This document shows, piece by piece, positions 8,355-17,884 of a stretch of DNA of 64,000 bases. The position numbers and the translations under genes are program-made. The notes beneath the pieces were generated by a model. It was given only the letters and a program-made list of their open reading frames with translations. It ran no database searches and had not been told where the DNA came from. Within the stretch, counting starts at the first letter, position 1; the number at the start of each line of letters is the position of its first letter. This DNA is from an uncultured Oscillospiraceae bacterium. GTDB taxonomy: Bacteria; Bacillota; Clostridia; Oscillospirales; Oscillospiraceae. The stretch lies in NCBI GenBank assembly GCA_944387015.1, contig CALXDH010000009.1, positions 1 to 64,000 of the forward strand, given 5' to 3'.

Positions 8355-9539
8355 ATGCTGAACCGACTCAAAGCCATCCTGGCGGACTTTTTCCAGCAGG
8401 CCGATCTGGTGCTGCTGGGACTGTGCTGTACCGCCACGGTTTATGGCATCCTGATGATCTACAGCGCTACCCGCTATTCAAATTCCAATCGTCCCGTCAT
8501 TGTTCAGAGCGTGGCGCTGCTCCTGGGCATCTGTGTGTACATCTTCTTGTCCATGGTGGACATCGAGATCGTTATGAAAAAATGGAAGTGGATGGTGGGG
8601 ATCAACATCGTCCTGATCGGACTGCTGCTGACGCCGCTGGGCATCGGCGGGGAAACCACCGGCAACCAGGCGTGGCTGCAGATTCCCGGCATCCCCTTCA
8701 ATATCGGCCCCGCGGAGGTGGTGAAGATCACCTTCTCGCTGCTCTTGGCAAAGCAGCTGGCCTGGCAGCGGGAAGAGAAGCGGGATTTGCGTTCGTTCCG
8801 TTCCGCAGCTATGGCGGCAGGTCACACACTGGTTTTGATGGGCTGGTATGTGGCAATCTCCGGGGACATGGGCAACGCCCTGACCTTCTTTTTCATCTTT
8901 TTGTGCATGGCGTTTGCGGCAGGCTTTGCCCTCCGGTGGTTTGTCCTGCTCTTTGCCGGATGCGGCGCCGGTGTGGCGGTGGCCTGGATGCTGGATTTGA
9001 TTCCCTCCTACATGAAAAACCGCTTTCTGGTCCTTTTTGACCACAGCTACGATGTCCAGGGCGCCGGCTGGCAGCAGACCCGGAGCCTTCTGACCATCGG
9101 CGGCGGCGGATGGTTCGGCCAGGGCTATCTGCAAGGGACCCAGACCCAGGCGGGGGAGGGGTCTCTGCCGGCGCGGCATACGGACTTCATCTTCTCCGTC
9201 ATCGGAGAGGAGCTGGGGTTGGTGGGTTGTCTCGCGGCGATCTTGCTGTTGGCGGCCATTATCTTCCGGGTGCTGCTGGTGGCGAAGAACGCCCAGATCC
9301 CCTTCCATAGCTATCTCTGCGTTGGCATGGCGGCTATGCTGATCTTCCAGACCATTATCAACATCGGCATGTGCCTGTTTATTATGCCGGTCATCGGTAT
9401 CACACTGCCGTTTTTCAGCTACGGCGGGTCCTCTGTAGTGACGCTGTTTATGGCCATGGGCATGGTGTCGGGCATCAAGAAGCGCTCGCCCACCATGCGC
9501 CGCCCGGGGCGTCCTCTGCCGGGAAGGACCATCGGATAA
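8355..9539 (+). CDS. FtsW/RodA/SpoVE family peptidoglycan polymerase
   Basis: This 394-residue SEDS-family membrane protein has about ten helices. Such proteins polymerise lipid II glycan strands together with a class B PBP at the cell surface. The SEDS signature near the C-terminus is clear (ITLPFFSYGGSSVVTLF). The periplasmic-loop pattern also fits: GQGYLQGTQTQAG, then LPARHTDFIFSVIGEELGL. The gene stands alone between its own promoter and a terminator, not in a dcw cluster. The sequence favours RodA-like elongation, but FtsW or SpoVE cannot be excluded. The C-terminus is a basic PGRPLPGR tail. Confidence 0.93.
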   Translation: MLNRLKAILADFFQQADLVLLGLCCTATVYGILMIYSATRYSNSNRPVIVQSVALLLGICVYIFLSMVDIEIVMKKWKWMVGINIVLIGLLLTPLGIGGETTGNQAWLQIPGIPFNIGPAEVVKITFSLLLAKQLAWQREEKRDLRSFRSAAMAAGHTLVLMGWYVAISGDMGNALTFFFIFLCMAFAAGFALRWFVLLFAGCGAGVAVAWMLDLIPSYMKNRFLVLFDHSYDVQGAGWQQTRSLLTIGGGGWFGQGYLQGTQTQAGEGSLPARHTDFIFSVIGEELGLVGCLAAILLLAAIIFRVLLVAKNAQIPFHSYLCVGMAAMLIFQTIINIGMCLFIMPVIGITLPFFSYGGSSVVTLFMAMGMVSGIKKRSPTMRRPGRPLPGRTIG

Positions 9540-9553
9540 TCTGTCGGATCTCA

Positions 9554-9585
9554 AAAGCCGGAGACTGCGGTCTCCGGCTTTTTTT
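9554..9585 (+). terminator. Terminator of the RodA/FtsW gene
   Basis: A 12-bp stem AAAGCCGGAGAC/GTCTCCGGCTTT with a TGCG loop and a T-run, 14 bp after the stop codon. Confidence 0.9.
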
Positions 9586-9644
9586 GCATACTTTTCGGGG
9601 CGGAGGAAGACACTAGCACTGAACAAATCCAGTGAGGAGGTCCG

Positions 9645-10637
9645 ATGTACTTGAAAAACCGATCTATCAAACGTTTATCCATTCTGGCCCTGAGTGCAGG
9701 CGTACTGCTGAGCGTGAACGCAGAGGCGCTCTTTGGCGCTGAAAAGGCGGATGCGCAGCCGGAGGAAGGGGCCCCGGTGGCACAGGAGCTGTCCATTTCC
9801 ACCTACCGGGGGATCCCCTATGAGGCACAGCTGCTGGGCAGCGACGCCGAAGGGGACGATCTGACCTTTGCTGTGGTGGACGAGCCCCGGAAGGGCACTG
9901 TGGAGATTGACGGCGCCAACTTCACCTATACGCCGGAGGAAAATGCTACCGGCGCCGACCGTTTCACCTATGCGGTCACGGACAGCGCCGGGAATGTGTC
10001 CCAGCCTGCCACGGTTTCCGTGACCATTGAAAAGACCAAGTCCGGCATCACGTACAGCGATACCTCCGGCAGTGCTGCTGCGGCCGCCGCCTAGGATCTG
10101 GCGGAGCAGGGAATTTTTGTGGGAACCCGGATCGGCGATCAGTACTACTTTGAGCCGGAGCGGACTGTTTCCCGCAGCGAGTTCGTGGCCATGGCGCTGG
10201 AGACTGCCGGACGGGACGTCACCGCCGTCACCATGACGGGATTCTGTGACGACGCGGCCATCCCCACCTGGGCCAAGGCCTATGCCGCCGCCGGTGTGGC
10301 CGACGGCATCGTCCAGGGTAGCTCTACTGCGGAAGGCGTGGCCTTCCGGGGAGATTCTCCCATCACTTTCAATGAGGCGGCCACTGTGCTCAACCGTCTG
10401 CTGGACGTGGAAGATGTGGACCTGGCGGCCTGGTATGCCGGTCGGGAGACCGTGCCCTCCTGGGCAGCCCAGGCGGTGGGCAATCTGGAAGCGGTCAACG
10501 TCCTGGCTGCCGGCAGTTTTGGAAGTGACAGCCTGGATACCACCGTTACCCGTGCCGATGCGGCACAGATGCTCTCTGCCGCCCGGACGCTGCTGGAGCA
10601 GGAGGAGGACGGCGGCCTCTTCGGCTGGCTCTCCTGA
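9645..10637 (+). pseudogene. Cadherin-like/SLH surface protein interrupted by in-frame TAG
   Basis: One reading frame of 330 codons carries a single amber stop at 10092-10094. The first part (149 residues) has a signal peptide (KRLSILALSAGVLLSVNA) and a cadherin-like or Big_9-type domain, with DAEGDDLTFAVVDEP, then FTYTPEENATGADRFTY. The second part, in the same frame, resumes directly with DLAEQGIFVGTRIG. It then gives about two and a half SLH-like repeats that would bind secondary cell-wall polymer. Without the TAG this is an ordinary surface-anchored protein. As read, the secreted half would lack its anchor. A GTG at 10119 could restart the SLH half, but no ribosome site or signal peptide precedes it. 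The cause may be a real nonsense mutation or a sequencing error. GAGGAGG precedes the ATG. Confidence 0.8.
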
Positions 10638-10660
10638 AAACCGGCCCTTGTGTCAATTTC

Positions 10661-10712
10661 ACCAGCCCTTTGAAAAGCAGCTCTGCTTTTTTCGGAGGGC
10701 TGGTTTTGTTTT
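10661..10712 (+). terminator. Terminator after the interrupted SLH gene
   Basis: A long stem, ACCAGCCCT/AGGGCTGGT, with an inner AAAAGCAG/CTGCTTTT stem, followed by TTTGTTTT. Confidence 0.85.
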
Positions 10713-10817
10713 GCAGGTTGTATTCGGCGGGCGGCTGTGCTAAACTATAACAGACTATAATAGGATAAAATAGAATCCGTATGACCACAGGTCATGGAAG
10801 GGATAGGAGTTTTCCAA

Positions 10818-11876
10818 ATGAAGATCGTTGTTTTGGCGGGAGGCTTGTCCACGGAGCGGACGGTCTCCCTGGTAACAGGCAGTGGTGTGTGCCGGGCGCT
10901 GCGGGCGAACGGACACCGGGCGATTCTGGTGGATATGTTCCTGGGGCTGGAAGAGGTCCCGGCGGATCTGGACACCCTCTTCGACGCGCCGGACGGTCTG
11001 TGCCCCGAGGCGTCCATCACCGTCCAGGCTCCGGATCTGGAGGCGGTGAAGAAAAGCCGCAAGGACCAGAGCCCCAGCCGGCTGGGGCCCCATGTGCTGG
11101 AACTGTGCACGGCGGCGGATCTGGTGTTTTTGGGCCTCCACGGCCAGGACGGCGAGGACGGCCGCATCCAGGCCACGCTGGACCTGCTGGGCGTGCCCTA
11201 TACCGGGTCCGGCCATCTGGGTTCTGCCATCGCCATGGATAAGATCGCGTCCAAGCAGATGATGGATGCGGCGGGGATCCCCACTCCCAAGTGGCGGCGG
11301 CTGGAATATACCTCCGCCGATGTGGACGCCCTGACGGCGGAGCTTCCCATGCCCTGCGTCATCAAGACCGCCGGAGGCGGTTCCTCTCTGGGCGTGTATT
11401 TGCCGGAGGACCGGACCCAGCTCCGCAAGGCGTTGGAGGAGGTCCACCGCTATGGCGGCAAGGTGCTGGCGGAGGAACGGATCTTCGGCCGGGAGCTGAC
11501 GGTGGCCGTGCTGGGCGATCGGTGGCTGCCTGCCGTGGAGACCGTGCCCGCCGGCAAGGAATTCGACTACGAGGCCAAGTACCAAAAGGGCGGTGCCGTG
11601 GAGACCTGCCCGGCTCAGATCACGCCGGAGGAGATGGAGCGGGCCGGAGAGCTTGCCCTGCGGGTCCACCGGGCGCTGGGGCTGGAGGTCTATTCCCGGA
11701 CGGATATGATCCTGGATGCCCAGGGGCAGCTGTGGGTGCTGGAGACCAATTCCCTGCCCGGCATGACCCCCACCAGTTTTGTGCCCAAGGAGGCAGCTGC
11801 AGTGGGCATCAGCTATGGAGAGCTGTGCGAGGAGATCGTGCGGCAGTCCTATCACAGAAAGAGGAGAGAGTATTGA
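10818..11876 (+). CDS. ddl: D-alanine--D-alanine ligase
   Basis: Joins two D-alanines with ATP for the peptidoglycan stem peptide. The 352-residue product opens MKIVVLAGGLSTER, the usual Ddl N-terminus. It has FLGLHGQDGEDG, the ATP-grasp segment VIKTAGGGSSLGVY and the metal-site ending WVLETNSLPGMTPTS. The omega loop near residues 248-255 reads DYEAKY. The Tyr in that place is the form associated with D-Ala-D-Ala rather than D-Ala-D-lactate, so the wall should be vancomycin-sensitive by this criterion. The start was taken at 10818 because AGGAG lies 8 bp before it. A -10-like TATAAT at 10756 may serve it. It is one base from murF. Confidence 0.96.
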   Translation: MKIVVLAGGLSTERTVSLVTGSGVCRALRANGHRAILVDMFLGLEEVPADLDTLFDAPDGLCPEASITVQAPDLEAVKKSRKDQSPSRLGPHVLELCTAADLVFLGLHGQDGEDGRIQATLDLLGVPYTGSGHLGSAIAMDKIASKQMMDAAGIPTPKWRRLEYTSADVDALTAELPMPCVIKTAGGGSSLGVYLPEDRTQLRKALEEVHRYGGKVLAEERIFGRELTVAVLGDRWLPAVETVPAGKEFDYEAKYQKGGAVETCPAQITPEEMERAGELALRVHRALGLEVYSRTDMILDAQGQLWVLETNSLPGMTPTSFVPKEAAAVGISYGELCEEIVRQSYHRKRREY

Positions 11877-11877
11877 T

Positions 11878-13251
11878 ATGCAGCCCATGACTGTGAAGGA
11901 AATCGCCCAGGCTGTGGACGGTGTGTGGTGGAACCCCCGGGAGGGGGCAGAGCCGGTGAGCGCTGTCTGTACCGACAGCCGGAGCGTGCAGCCCGGCAGT
12001 TTGTTCATCCCCTGGAAGGGGGAGCGGTTCGACGGCCACAATTTTATTGACGCGGCTCTCTCCGCCGGCGCCGCCGGATGCCTGTGCGCCAAGCTGCCGG
12101 CAGATCTGCGGCCTGACAAGTTTTACATCAAGGTGGACGATACGCGCCTGGCGCTCAGGGCGCTGGCGTCTTATTACCGGGACCGGTTCCAGATCCCCTT
12201 CGTCCAGATCACGGGCAGTGTAGGCAAGACCACCACCAAGGAAATGATCGCCGCGGTGCTGGGAGCCAAGTACCGGGTCCTCAAGACCCCGGAGAACTTC
12301 AACAACGACATCGGCACGCCCCTGACGCTTTTGCAGCTGCGGCCGGAGCATGAGGCGGCAGTCATCGAGACCGGTATGAACCACTTCGGAGAGATCGCCT
12401 ATCTGGGCGAGATGGTCCGGCCTGACATCGCTGTCATCTCCAACATCGGCGACGCCCACATCGAATTTCTGGGCAGCCGGGAGGGCATCCTGAAGGCGAA
12501 AAGTGAGATCTTCCAGAACCTCAAGCCGGACGGCGTGGCCATCCTCAACGGTGATGATCCCCTGCTCAACGGCCTGGACCTGCCTTTTACCACCATCCGC
12601 TGCGGCCAGTCGGCCCACTGCAATGTCCGGGTGACGGACATTCTGGACCACGGCGTGGCAGGCATCACCTGCACTGTGACCACGGCCCGGGACACCTATG
12701 TCCTGCGGATCCCGGCCCCCGGCGAGCACATGGTCTATTCGGCTTCCATGGCGGTGGCCATTGCGGAGCTGCTGCATCTCAACCATGCGGAGATCATCCG
12801 GGGCGTAGAGGCCTATCAGCCTGCCGGTTCCCGGATGCGGGTCATCCAGCTGCCGGAGGAGCGGTGCATTCTGGATGACTGTTACAACGCCAATCCCCAG
12901 TCCGTCAGCGCGGCGCTGGAGATCCTGGCCAGGACCGAGTGCGACCGGAAGGTGGCCGTCCTGGGCGATATGGGAGAGCTGGGCGACCTGACTGCCCAGG
13001 CCCACTACAACATGGGGGCGCTGGCCGCCATGCTGGGCATCGACTTTGTGGCTGCCATCGGAGAAAAGGCCGCCATGATCGCCGACGGCGCCGTGGAGAG
13101 CGGCGGCGAGGCCTATCACTTTGCCACCAAGGAGGAGGCGATCCGGGAACTGACCGGTCAGCTGGCGCCCAATACCGCCATGCTGGTCAAGGCATCCCAC
13201 GCCATGCACTTTGAGTGGATCGTAGAGGAACTTTGCAAGGCTTATGATTGA
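11878..13251 (+). CDS. murF: UDP-MurNAc-tripeptide--D-Ala-D-Ala ligase MurF
   Basis: Adds D-Ala-D-Ala, the product of the gene just upstream, to UDP-MurNAc-tripeptide in the cytoplasm. The product is 457 residues, full length. Visible are the substrate loop TDSRSVQPGSLFIPWKGERFD and the ATP loop TGSVGKTTTKE (112-122). FNNDIGTPLT and the C-terminal domain motif DDCYNANPQSV also appear. The start follows GAGGAGAG and comes one base after the ddl stop. ddl-murF is a functional operon, and the ABC-F gene overlaps its 3' end by 8 bp. Confidence 0.97.
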   Translation: MQPMTVKEIAQAVDGVWWNPREGAEPVSAVCTDSRSVQPGSLFIPWKGERFDGHNFIDAALSAGAAGCLCAKLPADLRPDKFYIKVDDTRLALRALASYYRDRFQIPFVQITGSVGKTTTKEMIAAVLGAKYRVLKTPENFNNDIGTPLTLLQLRPEHEAAVIETGMNHFGEIAYLGEMVRPDIAVISNIGDAHIEFLGSREGILKAKSEIFQNLKPDGVAILNGDDPLLNGLDLPFTTIRCGQSAHCNVRVTDILDHGVAGITCTVTTARDTYVLRIPAPGEHMVYSASMAVAIAELLHLNHAEIIRGVEAYQPAGSRMRVIQLPEERCILDDCYNANPQSVSAALEILARTECDRKVAVLGDMGELGDLTAQAHYNMGALAAMLGIDFVAAIGEKAAMIADGAVESGGEAYHFATKEEAIRELTGQLAPNTAMLVKASHAMHFEWIVEELCKAYD

Positions 13252-15145
13252 CATTCAGGTAAACGGCCTGGTCAAATCCTTTGAGGTAGGGCACAACGTC
13301 CTGGACGGCCTGACCTTTCAGATCGACCAGGGCGAACGGGTGGGCCTGCTGGGCAAAAACGGCGCCGGCAAGACCACGCTCTTTAAGATTCTCACCGGAG
13401 AGCTGGACTATGACGAGGGCCAGGTCACCATCGCCACCGGGCGGCGCCTGGGCTTGATCTCCCAGATCCCCGTCTATCCCGCCGGATATACCGTGGAGGA
13501 CGTGCTGCGCACCGCCTTTTCCCGCCTGCAGACGCTGGCGGAGGAGATGCGGGCGCTGGAGAGCCGCATGGCGGAGGGAGACAGTGACCCGTCCGTCCTG
13601 CGGCGCTACGGGGCGCTGAGTGAAAAGTTTGAGGCCTTCGGCGGGTATGATACCGATGTGGCCGTCAACAAGATCGCCGCAGGCCTCTCCATTTCCCGGG
13701 AAATGCGGGCACAGCTGTTCGACAGCCTTTCCGGCGGTGAAAAGACCCGGGTAAACCTGGGCCGCCTCATTCTGGAGGACACGGACATTTTGCTCTTGGA
13801 CGAGCCTACCAACCATCTGGACCTCCACGCCACCGAGTGGCTGGAGGAGTATATCCGCTCCTTCCGGGGCACGGTGGTCACCATTTCCCATGACCGCTAT
13901 TTCCTGGACCGCATCGTCACCCGGGTCATCGAGGTCCTGGACGGCAAAGCGGAGTTTTACAGCGGAAATTACAGCTTTTACGCCGTGGAGAAGGAACGCC
14001 GATTCCAGGAGCGGATGAAGCAGTACGAAAAGGAACAGGCCAAGATCCAGCAGCTGGAAAAGGCGGCGGAGCAGCTGCGGATGTGGGCCTTCCAGGGCAT
14101 GGACAAGACCTACCGCCGGGCCATCTCCATGGAAAAGCGCATCGAGCGGATGCGTACCACCGCAAAGCCCACCAAGGCCAAGAAGATGGACGCCCGCTTC
14201 AACACCGCCGAATTCCACGGGGACGAGGTGCTGGCGCTGCGGAACATCTCCAAGTCCTATGGGGAGAAGAACCTTTTCAGCAGCATCAGCTTGAAAGTGG
14301 AGGGGGGCGAGCGCATCGCGCTCATCGGCGACAACGGCACCGGAAAATCCACCCTCATCAAAATGATCGTAGGGGAGCTTTATCCGGATGACGGACGGAT
14401 CCGCACCGGTCCCCAGGTCCGGGAGGCGTATCTGCCCCAGATCGTCCACTTTGACCATCCGGACTGGAACCTGGTAGAGAATATGATGGCCGCGAAAAAG
14501 GGCCTCTCCGCCCAGTCTGCCCGGAACCGGCTGGCGGCTTATGACTTTCGGGGCGAGGACGTGTTCAAGCCGGTCTCCGTTCTCTCCGGCGGCGAGCAGA
14601 GCCGCCTGCGGCTTTGCATGCTGATGGATGACGAGATCAACTTCCTCATCCTGGACGAGCCCACCAACCATCTGGACATCGACTCCCGGGAGTGGATCGA
14701 AGAGGCGGTGGAGGCCTATGACGGGACACTGCTGTTCGTCAGCCACGACCGATACTTCATTAACCGCTTTGCTACCCGCATCTGGGAGCTGGCGGACGGT
14801 ACCATCACCGACTATCCCATGGGCTTTGCCCAGTACCGGCAGGTGAAGGCCCAGGAAGAAGCGGAAAAACAACAGCCACAAAAGTCTGTAAAGGAAAAGA
14901 ACATTACAGAAAGACCCCGTTCCGGCAACCGGGCACAGCAGGCCGCCCGGCGGCAGCTGACCATCTGTGAGCGGGACATTGCCAAGGCAGAGGAGCGGAT
15001 TGCCGGTCTGGACCAGGAGATGGAGGCCGCCGCGTGTGACTATGAAAAGCTGGGTAAGCTGGTGAACGAGAAAGAAGCGGCCCAGGCGGAACTGGACGCG
15101 CTGTACGAAAGGTGGGAGCAGCTCAGTGAGGAGGCAGAGGGCTAA
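13244..15145 (+). CDS. ABC-F family ATP-binding protein
   Basis: A soluble 633-residue protein with two ABC ATPase domains and no membrane segments, the ABC-F arrangement. The first Walker A is GKNGAGKTT (37-44) with LSGGEKTR and LLLDEPTNHLDL. The second is GDNGTGKST near residue 365 with LSGGEQSR and LILDEPTNHLDI. Between them is the linker (interdomain arm region) rich in K, E and Q. A C-terminal coiled-coil tail of ~80 residues follows. ABC-F proteins act on the ribosome as translation factors or antibiotic-protection proteins. This one looks like a housekeeping Uup/YdiF-like member, and I see no reason to call it a resistance gene. It overlaps murF by 8 bp. Confidence 0.93.
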   Translation: MIDIQVNGLVKSFEVGHNVLDGLTFQIDQGERVGLLGKNGAGKTTLFKILTGELDYDEGQVTIATGRRLGLISQIPVYPAGYTVEDVLRTAFSRLQTLAEEMRALESRMAEGDSDPSVLRRYGALSEKFEAFGGYDTDVAVNKIAAGLSISREMRAQLFDSLSGGEKTRVNLGRLILEDTDILLLDEPTNHLDLHATEWLEEYIRSFRGTVVTISHDRYFLDRIVTRVIEVLDGKAEFYSGNYSFYAVEKERRFQERMKQYEKEQAKIQQLEKAAEQLRMWAFQGMDKTYRRAISMEKRIERMRTTAKPTKAKKMDARFNTAEFHGDEVLALRNISKSYGEKNLFSSISLKVEGGERIALIGDNGTGKSTLIKMIVGELYPDDGRIRTGPQVREAYLPQIVHFDHPDWNLVENMMAAKKGLSAQSARNRLAAYDFRGEDVFKPVSVLSGGEQSRLRLCMLMDDEINFLILDEPTNHLDIDSREWIEEAVEAYDGTLLFVSHDRYFINRFATRIWELADGTITDYPMGFAQYRQVKAQEEAEKQQPQKSVKEKNITERPRSGNRAQQAARRQLTICERDIAKAEERIAGLDQEMEAAACDYEKLGKLVNEKEAAQAELDALYERWEQLSEEAEG

Positions 15146-15950
15146 GCGTCCCTCCGTGCCGGAGGTGTCATCCTATCGGGGCCGCGGGCTCCGGCAGGCT
15201 GCCCCTTGGCTGGCGGCGGCTCCGGCGCTGCCGGGCCTGATGCTGATTTTGATCCGCCCTCTGGGGATGCGCTTTTCCGGCTTTTTGCTGGTGGCGCTGG
15301 CGGCAGTGCTGCTGGCGGAGGTGCATCTCCGGAGGTGGGCCGGGAGAGCTCGGGCCGGATGGTGGGTCCAGCTGGCATTCCGGGCGGCGCTGGCACTGGT
15401 GCTGGTGCCCCTGATGATGATCGAGGCCTGTGTGATCCATGAGGGTCGCAAGGAACCGCCTCAGCAGCCGGCGGATGCGGTGATCGTGTTGGGGGCCGGT
15501 GTGAACGGAAATCAGCCCTCACTCTCCCTGAAGACCCGGCTGGACGCGGCAATCGCCTATCTGGAGACCACTGATCCGGATGTCCCGGTGGTGCTGACCG
15601 GCGGCCAGGGCTATGGGGAGGACATCACAGAAGCACAGTGCATGTACAACTACCTGACGGAAAATGGTGTGGACGGCGGCCGGCTGATCCTGGAAGAGGC
15701 CGCCACCACCACGGCGGAGAATTTTGCCTTTTCCCGGGACCTGCTGACAAAGACGGGCGTAGACCCGTCCACTGACACAGTGGCGGTGGTCACCAACGAC
15801 TTCCACATTGCCCGGGCCAAGCTGCTGGCCGCCCGGAACGGATACGGCCATGCCGTGGGCGTTCCGGCGGAGCTGCCCTGGGTGCATTTGCAGATCAACT
15901 ACTACCTGCGGGAGGCCTTTGCCATGGTGAAGAGCTTCCTGCTGGACTGA
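15126..15950 (+). CDS. YdcF/ElyC-type DUF218 membrane protein
   Basis: A 274-residue protein with a basic N-terminus and about three hydrophobic helices (residues ~28-105), then a DUF218 domain. Characteristic pieces are DAVIVLGAGVNGNQPSLSL, VPVVLTGGQGYGEDITEA, LEEAATTTAENFAFS and VTNDFHIARAKLLA. Relatives such as ElyC and SanA affect envelope integrity and lipid-carrier metabolism, which suits the cell-wall neighbours ddl-murF. It starts with GTG at 15126, overlapping the ABC-F gene by 20 bp, so it is probably translationally coupled. The exact reaction is unknown. Confidence 0.85.
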   Translation: MRRQRAKRPSVPEVSSYRGRGLRQAAPWLAAAPALPGLMLILIRPLGMRFSGFLLVALAAVLLAEVHLRRWAGRARAGWWVQLAFRAALALVLVPLMMIEACVIHEGRKEPPQQPADAVIVLGAGVNGNQPSLSLKTRLDAAIAYLETTDPDVPVVLTGGQGYGEDITEAQCMYNYLTENGVDGGRLILEEAATTTAENFAFSRDLLTKTGVDPSTDTVAVVTNDFHIARAKLLAARNGYGHAVGVPAELPWVHLQINYYLREAFAMVKSFLLD

Positions 15951-15971
15951 GGATTCCATACGGAGGAGCCA

Positions 15972-16460
15972 ATGAAGGACGTATTGTGTATCTATTACTC
16001 CCGGACGGGGAACACAAAGAAGGCCATGGAGGAGATCGCCGGGGAACTGGGCGCGGAAGTGGTGGAACTGCGGGACGATACGGACCGCACTGGCTGGCGG
16101 GGCTGGCTGCGCTGCGGATTGGACGCCATGCGGAAGACCACCTGTCCGCTCCAACCTTTTGAAACGGAGCGCCCGCTGGACCAGTACCGGTTGGTGATCC
16201 TGGGGACGCCGGTATGGGCGGGGCGGTGCAGCTCCGTTATGCGGGCCTTTTTGAAAGAGAACGGGCAAAAACTGAAAAATGTGGCCTATGTGGTCACCCG
16301 CAGCAGTGACGGCAAGTTTGAAGAGGTCTACGATCAGATGGACCTGTATCTGCCCGGCAGCCGGCGGGCTGCCGTGTCGCTGCGGATGGGGTCCGTTGGA
16401 TATGAGTTCTGGAAAGTGGAGTTTTTGCGGCAGGTGCGGGAGGCATTGACTGCCCGCTAG
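15972..16460 (+). CDS. Flavodoxin family protein
   Basis: A 162-residue protein whose N-terminus, LCIYYSRTGNTKKAMEEIA, has the FMN phosphate-binding loop SRTGNT of flavodoxins. The second FMN loop region is LGTPVWAGRCSSVM near residues 78-91. It probably carries electrons or acts as a small NAD(P)H:quinone-type flavoprotein in the cytoplasm. A ribosome site GGAGGAG precedes the ATG. It lies 21 bp after the YdcF-like gene and 41 bp before prfA. Its stop is TAG, which shows amber is used as an ordinary stop here. Confidence 0.85.
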   Translation: MKDVLCIYYSRTGNTKKAMEEIAGELGAEVVELRDDTDRTGWRGWLRCGLDAMRKTTCPLQPFETERPLDQYRLVILGTPVWAGRCSSVMRAFLKENGQKLKNVAYVVTRSSDGKFEEVYDQMDLYLPGSRRAAVSLRMGSVGYEFWKVEFLRQVREALTAR

Positions 16461-16501
16461 ATTCCGCCGCCGATTCCAAATAGCAGGAGAGGTGCGGTGG
16501 A

Positions 16502-17569
16502 ATGCTGGAAAAACTAAAGGAGATCGCCCTGCGGTATGAGGACCTTCAGGCCCAGCTGGCGGACCCCGGCGTCTATGGTGACGCGGTGCGTCTGCGGGAC
16601 GTGACCCGGGAACTGAAGGAGCTGGAGCCGATCGTGGCGGCCTATCACGCCTGGAGGGCGGCGCAGGCATCCCGGGCGGACGCAGAAGAGCTGCTTCACG
16701 ACCCGGATCTGCGGGAACTGGCTCAGGAGGAGTTTGCCGCCGCCAGAGCGGAATGTGAACGGCTGGAGCGGGAGCTGACGCTGCTGTTGCTGCCGAAAGA
16801 CCCCAATGATCACCGGAATGTGATCCTGGAGATCCGAAGCGGCGTGGGCGGAGAGGAGAGCGCGCTCTTTGCCGGTACGCTGCTGCGGATGTACACCATG
16901 TATGCCCAGTCCAGAGGGTGGCGGTGCGAGACTGTGAACCTCAGCGAGACGGAGCTGGGCGGCGTGAAGGAGTGCAGCGTGCTCATCGAGGGAGAAGGTG
17001 CTTTCTCCCGGCTGAAATTTGAAAGCGGCGTCCACCGGGTGCAGCGGGTGCCGGAGACGGAGTCCGGCGGCCGCATCCACACCAGTGCCGCCACGGTGGC
17101 GGTGCTGCCGGAGGCGGAGGAGGTAGACGTTGAGATCGATCCCAAGGATCTGCAGATCGACACATACCGTTCCTCCGGCGCCGGCGGGCAGCATGTCAAC
17201 AAGACGGAGTCCGCCATCCGCATCACCCACCTGCCCACAGGGCTGGTGGTGGAGTGCCAGGATGAGCGCAGTCAGTATAAAAACAAGGACAAGGCCATGA
17301 AGGTCCTGCGCTCCCGGCTCTATGAGCGGGAGCTTGCCCGGCGGGAAGAGGCGGAGGCTGCCAGCCGCCGCAGCCAGGTGGGCAGCGGGGACCGCAGCGA
17401 GCGGATCCGCACATACAATTTTCCTCAGGGCCGGGTGACGGATCACCGCATCGGGCTGACCCTTTACAAGATCGACGCCATTCTGGACGGCGGATTGGAT
17501 GAACTGATCGACGCACTGGTCACCGCTGACCAGGCGGAAAAGCTCAGGCGGGGAGGAGAAGAGGCATGA
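16502..17569 (+). CDS. prfA: Peptide chain release factor 1
   Basis: Recognises UAA and UAG at the ribosomal A site and triggers peptide release. The product is 355 residues. The catalytic GGQ is at residues 228-230 within [14 protein letters not shown], and the RF1-type codon-recognition motif PxT appears as PET at 184-186. It has the full set of RF1 features, for example [14 protein letters not shown] and [17 protein letters not shown]. In many Firmicutes prfA is followed by prmC, but here it overlaps a small membrane-protein gene by 4 bp and leads to the TsaC-CoaE fusion. prmC is not in the window. Confidence 0.97.
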   Translation: MLEKLKEIALRYEDLQAQLADPGVYGDAVRLRDVTRELKELEPIVAAYHAWRAAQASRADAEELLHDPDLRELAQEEFAAARAECERLERELTLLLLPKDPNDHRNVILEIRSGVGGEESALFAGTLLRMYTMYAQSRGWRCETVNLSETELGGVKECSVLIEGEGAFSRLKFESGVHRVQRVPETESGGRIHTSAATVAVLPEAEEVDVEIDPKDLQIDTYRSSGAGGQHVNKTESAIRITHLPTGLVVECQDERSQYKNKDKAMKVLRSRLYERELARREEAEAASRRSQVGSGDRSERIRTYNFPQGRVTDHRIGLTLYKIDAILDGGLDELIDALVTADQAEKLRRGGEEA

Positions 17570-17844
17570 AGCACCGCTGGGCCCCGGAAGGCTGCGCCAT
17601 TGTCTGCGGGGCGGCTTGGCTGGCCGCGCTGATGGGAGGCGGGATGCTCTGGATGGGTATCTCCCGTCTGCGGCAGCTGCCTTTTTTGTACCCGGCGGCG
17701 GAATATGGAATGGAGTATATTGCCGACCGGAAATTTGCCGCCGCAGTTATGATCCTTTTTTCCGCTGTCTGGTTGGTGACGGCTCTGGCAGTTTGCTGGG
17801 ACGCCGCAAGTGCCCTGCGGAAGCATCGAAACAGAAAATCATAA
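17566..17844 (+). CDS. Small two-helix membrane protein of unknown function
   Basis: A 92-residue protein with hydrophobic segments at about residues 9-32 and 58-81 and a basic C-terminal tail (LRKHRNRKS). Its ATGA overlaps the prfA stop, and GGAGGAG lies 8 bp before the start, so it is almost certainly translated. I do not recognise the family. It lies inside the prfA to tsaC-coaE unit. Confidence 0.7.
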   Translation: MKHRWAPEGCAIVCGAAWLAALMGGGMLWMGISRLRQLPFLYPAAEYGMEYIADRKFAAAVMILFSAVWLVTALAVCWDAASALRKHRNRKS

Positions 17845-17884
17845 AGCCGGGAAACTCCGGCGCAGAGAGATAGAGGCGAAACAA

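Noticed and set aside
10092..10094. Amber recoding (for example pyrrolysine)
   Set aside because: TAG ends ordinary genes in this window (16458-16460 and 46601-46603), and no pyrrolysine genes are seen.
11559..11583. Possible D-Ala-D-lactate (vancomycin-resistance) ligase
   Set aside because: The omega loop keeps the Tyr-type EAKY motif of D-Ala-D-Ala ligases rather than the Phe-type.
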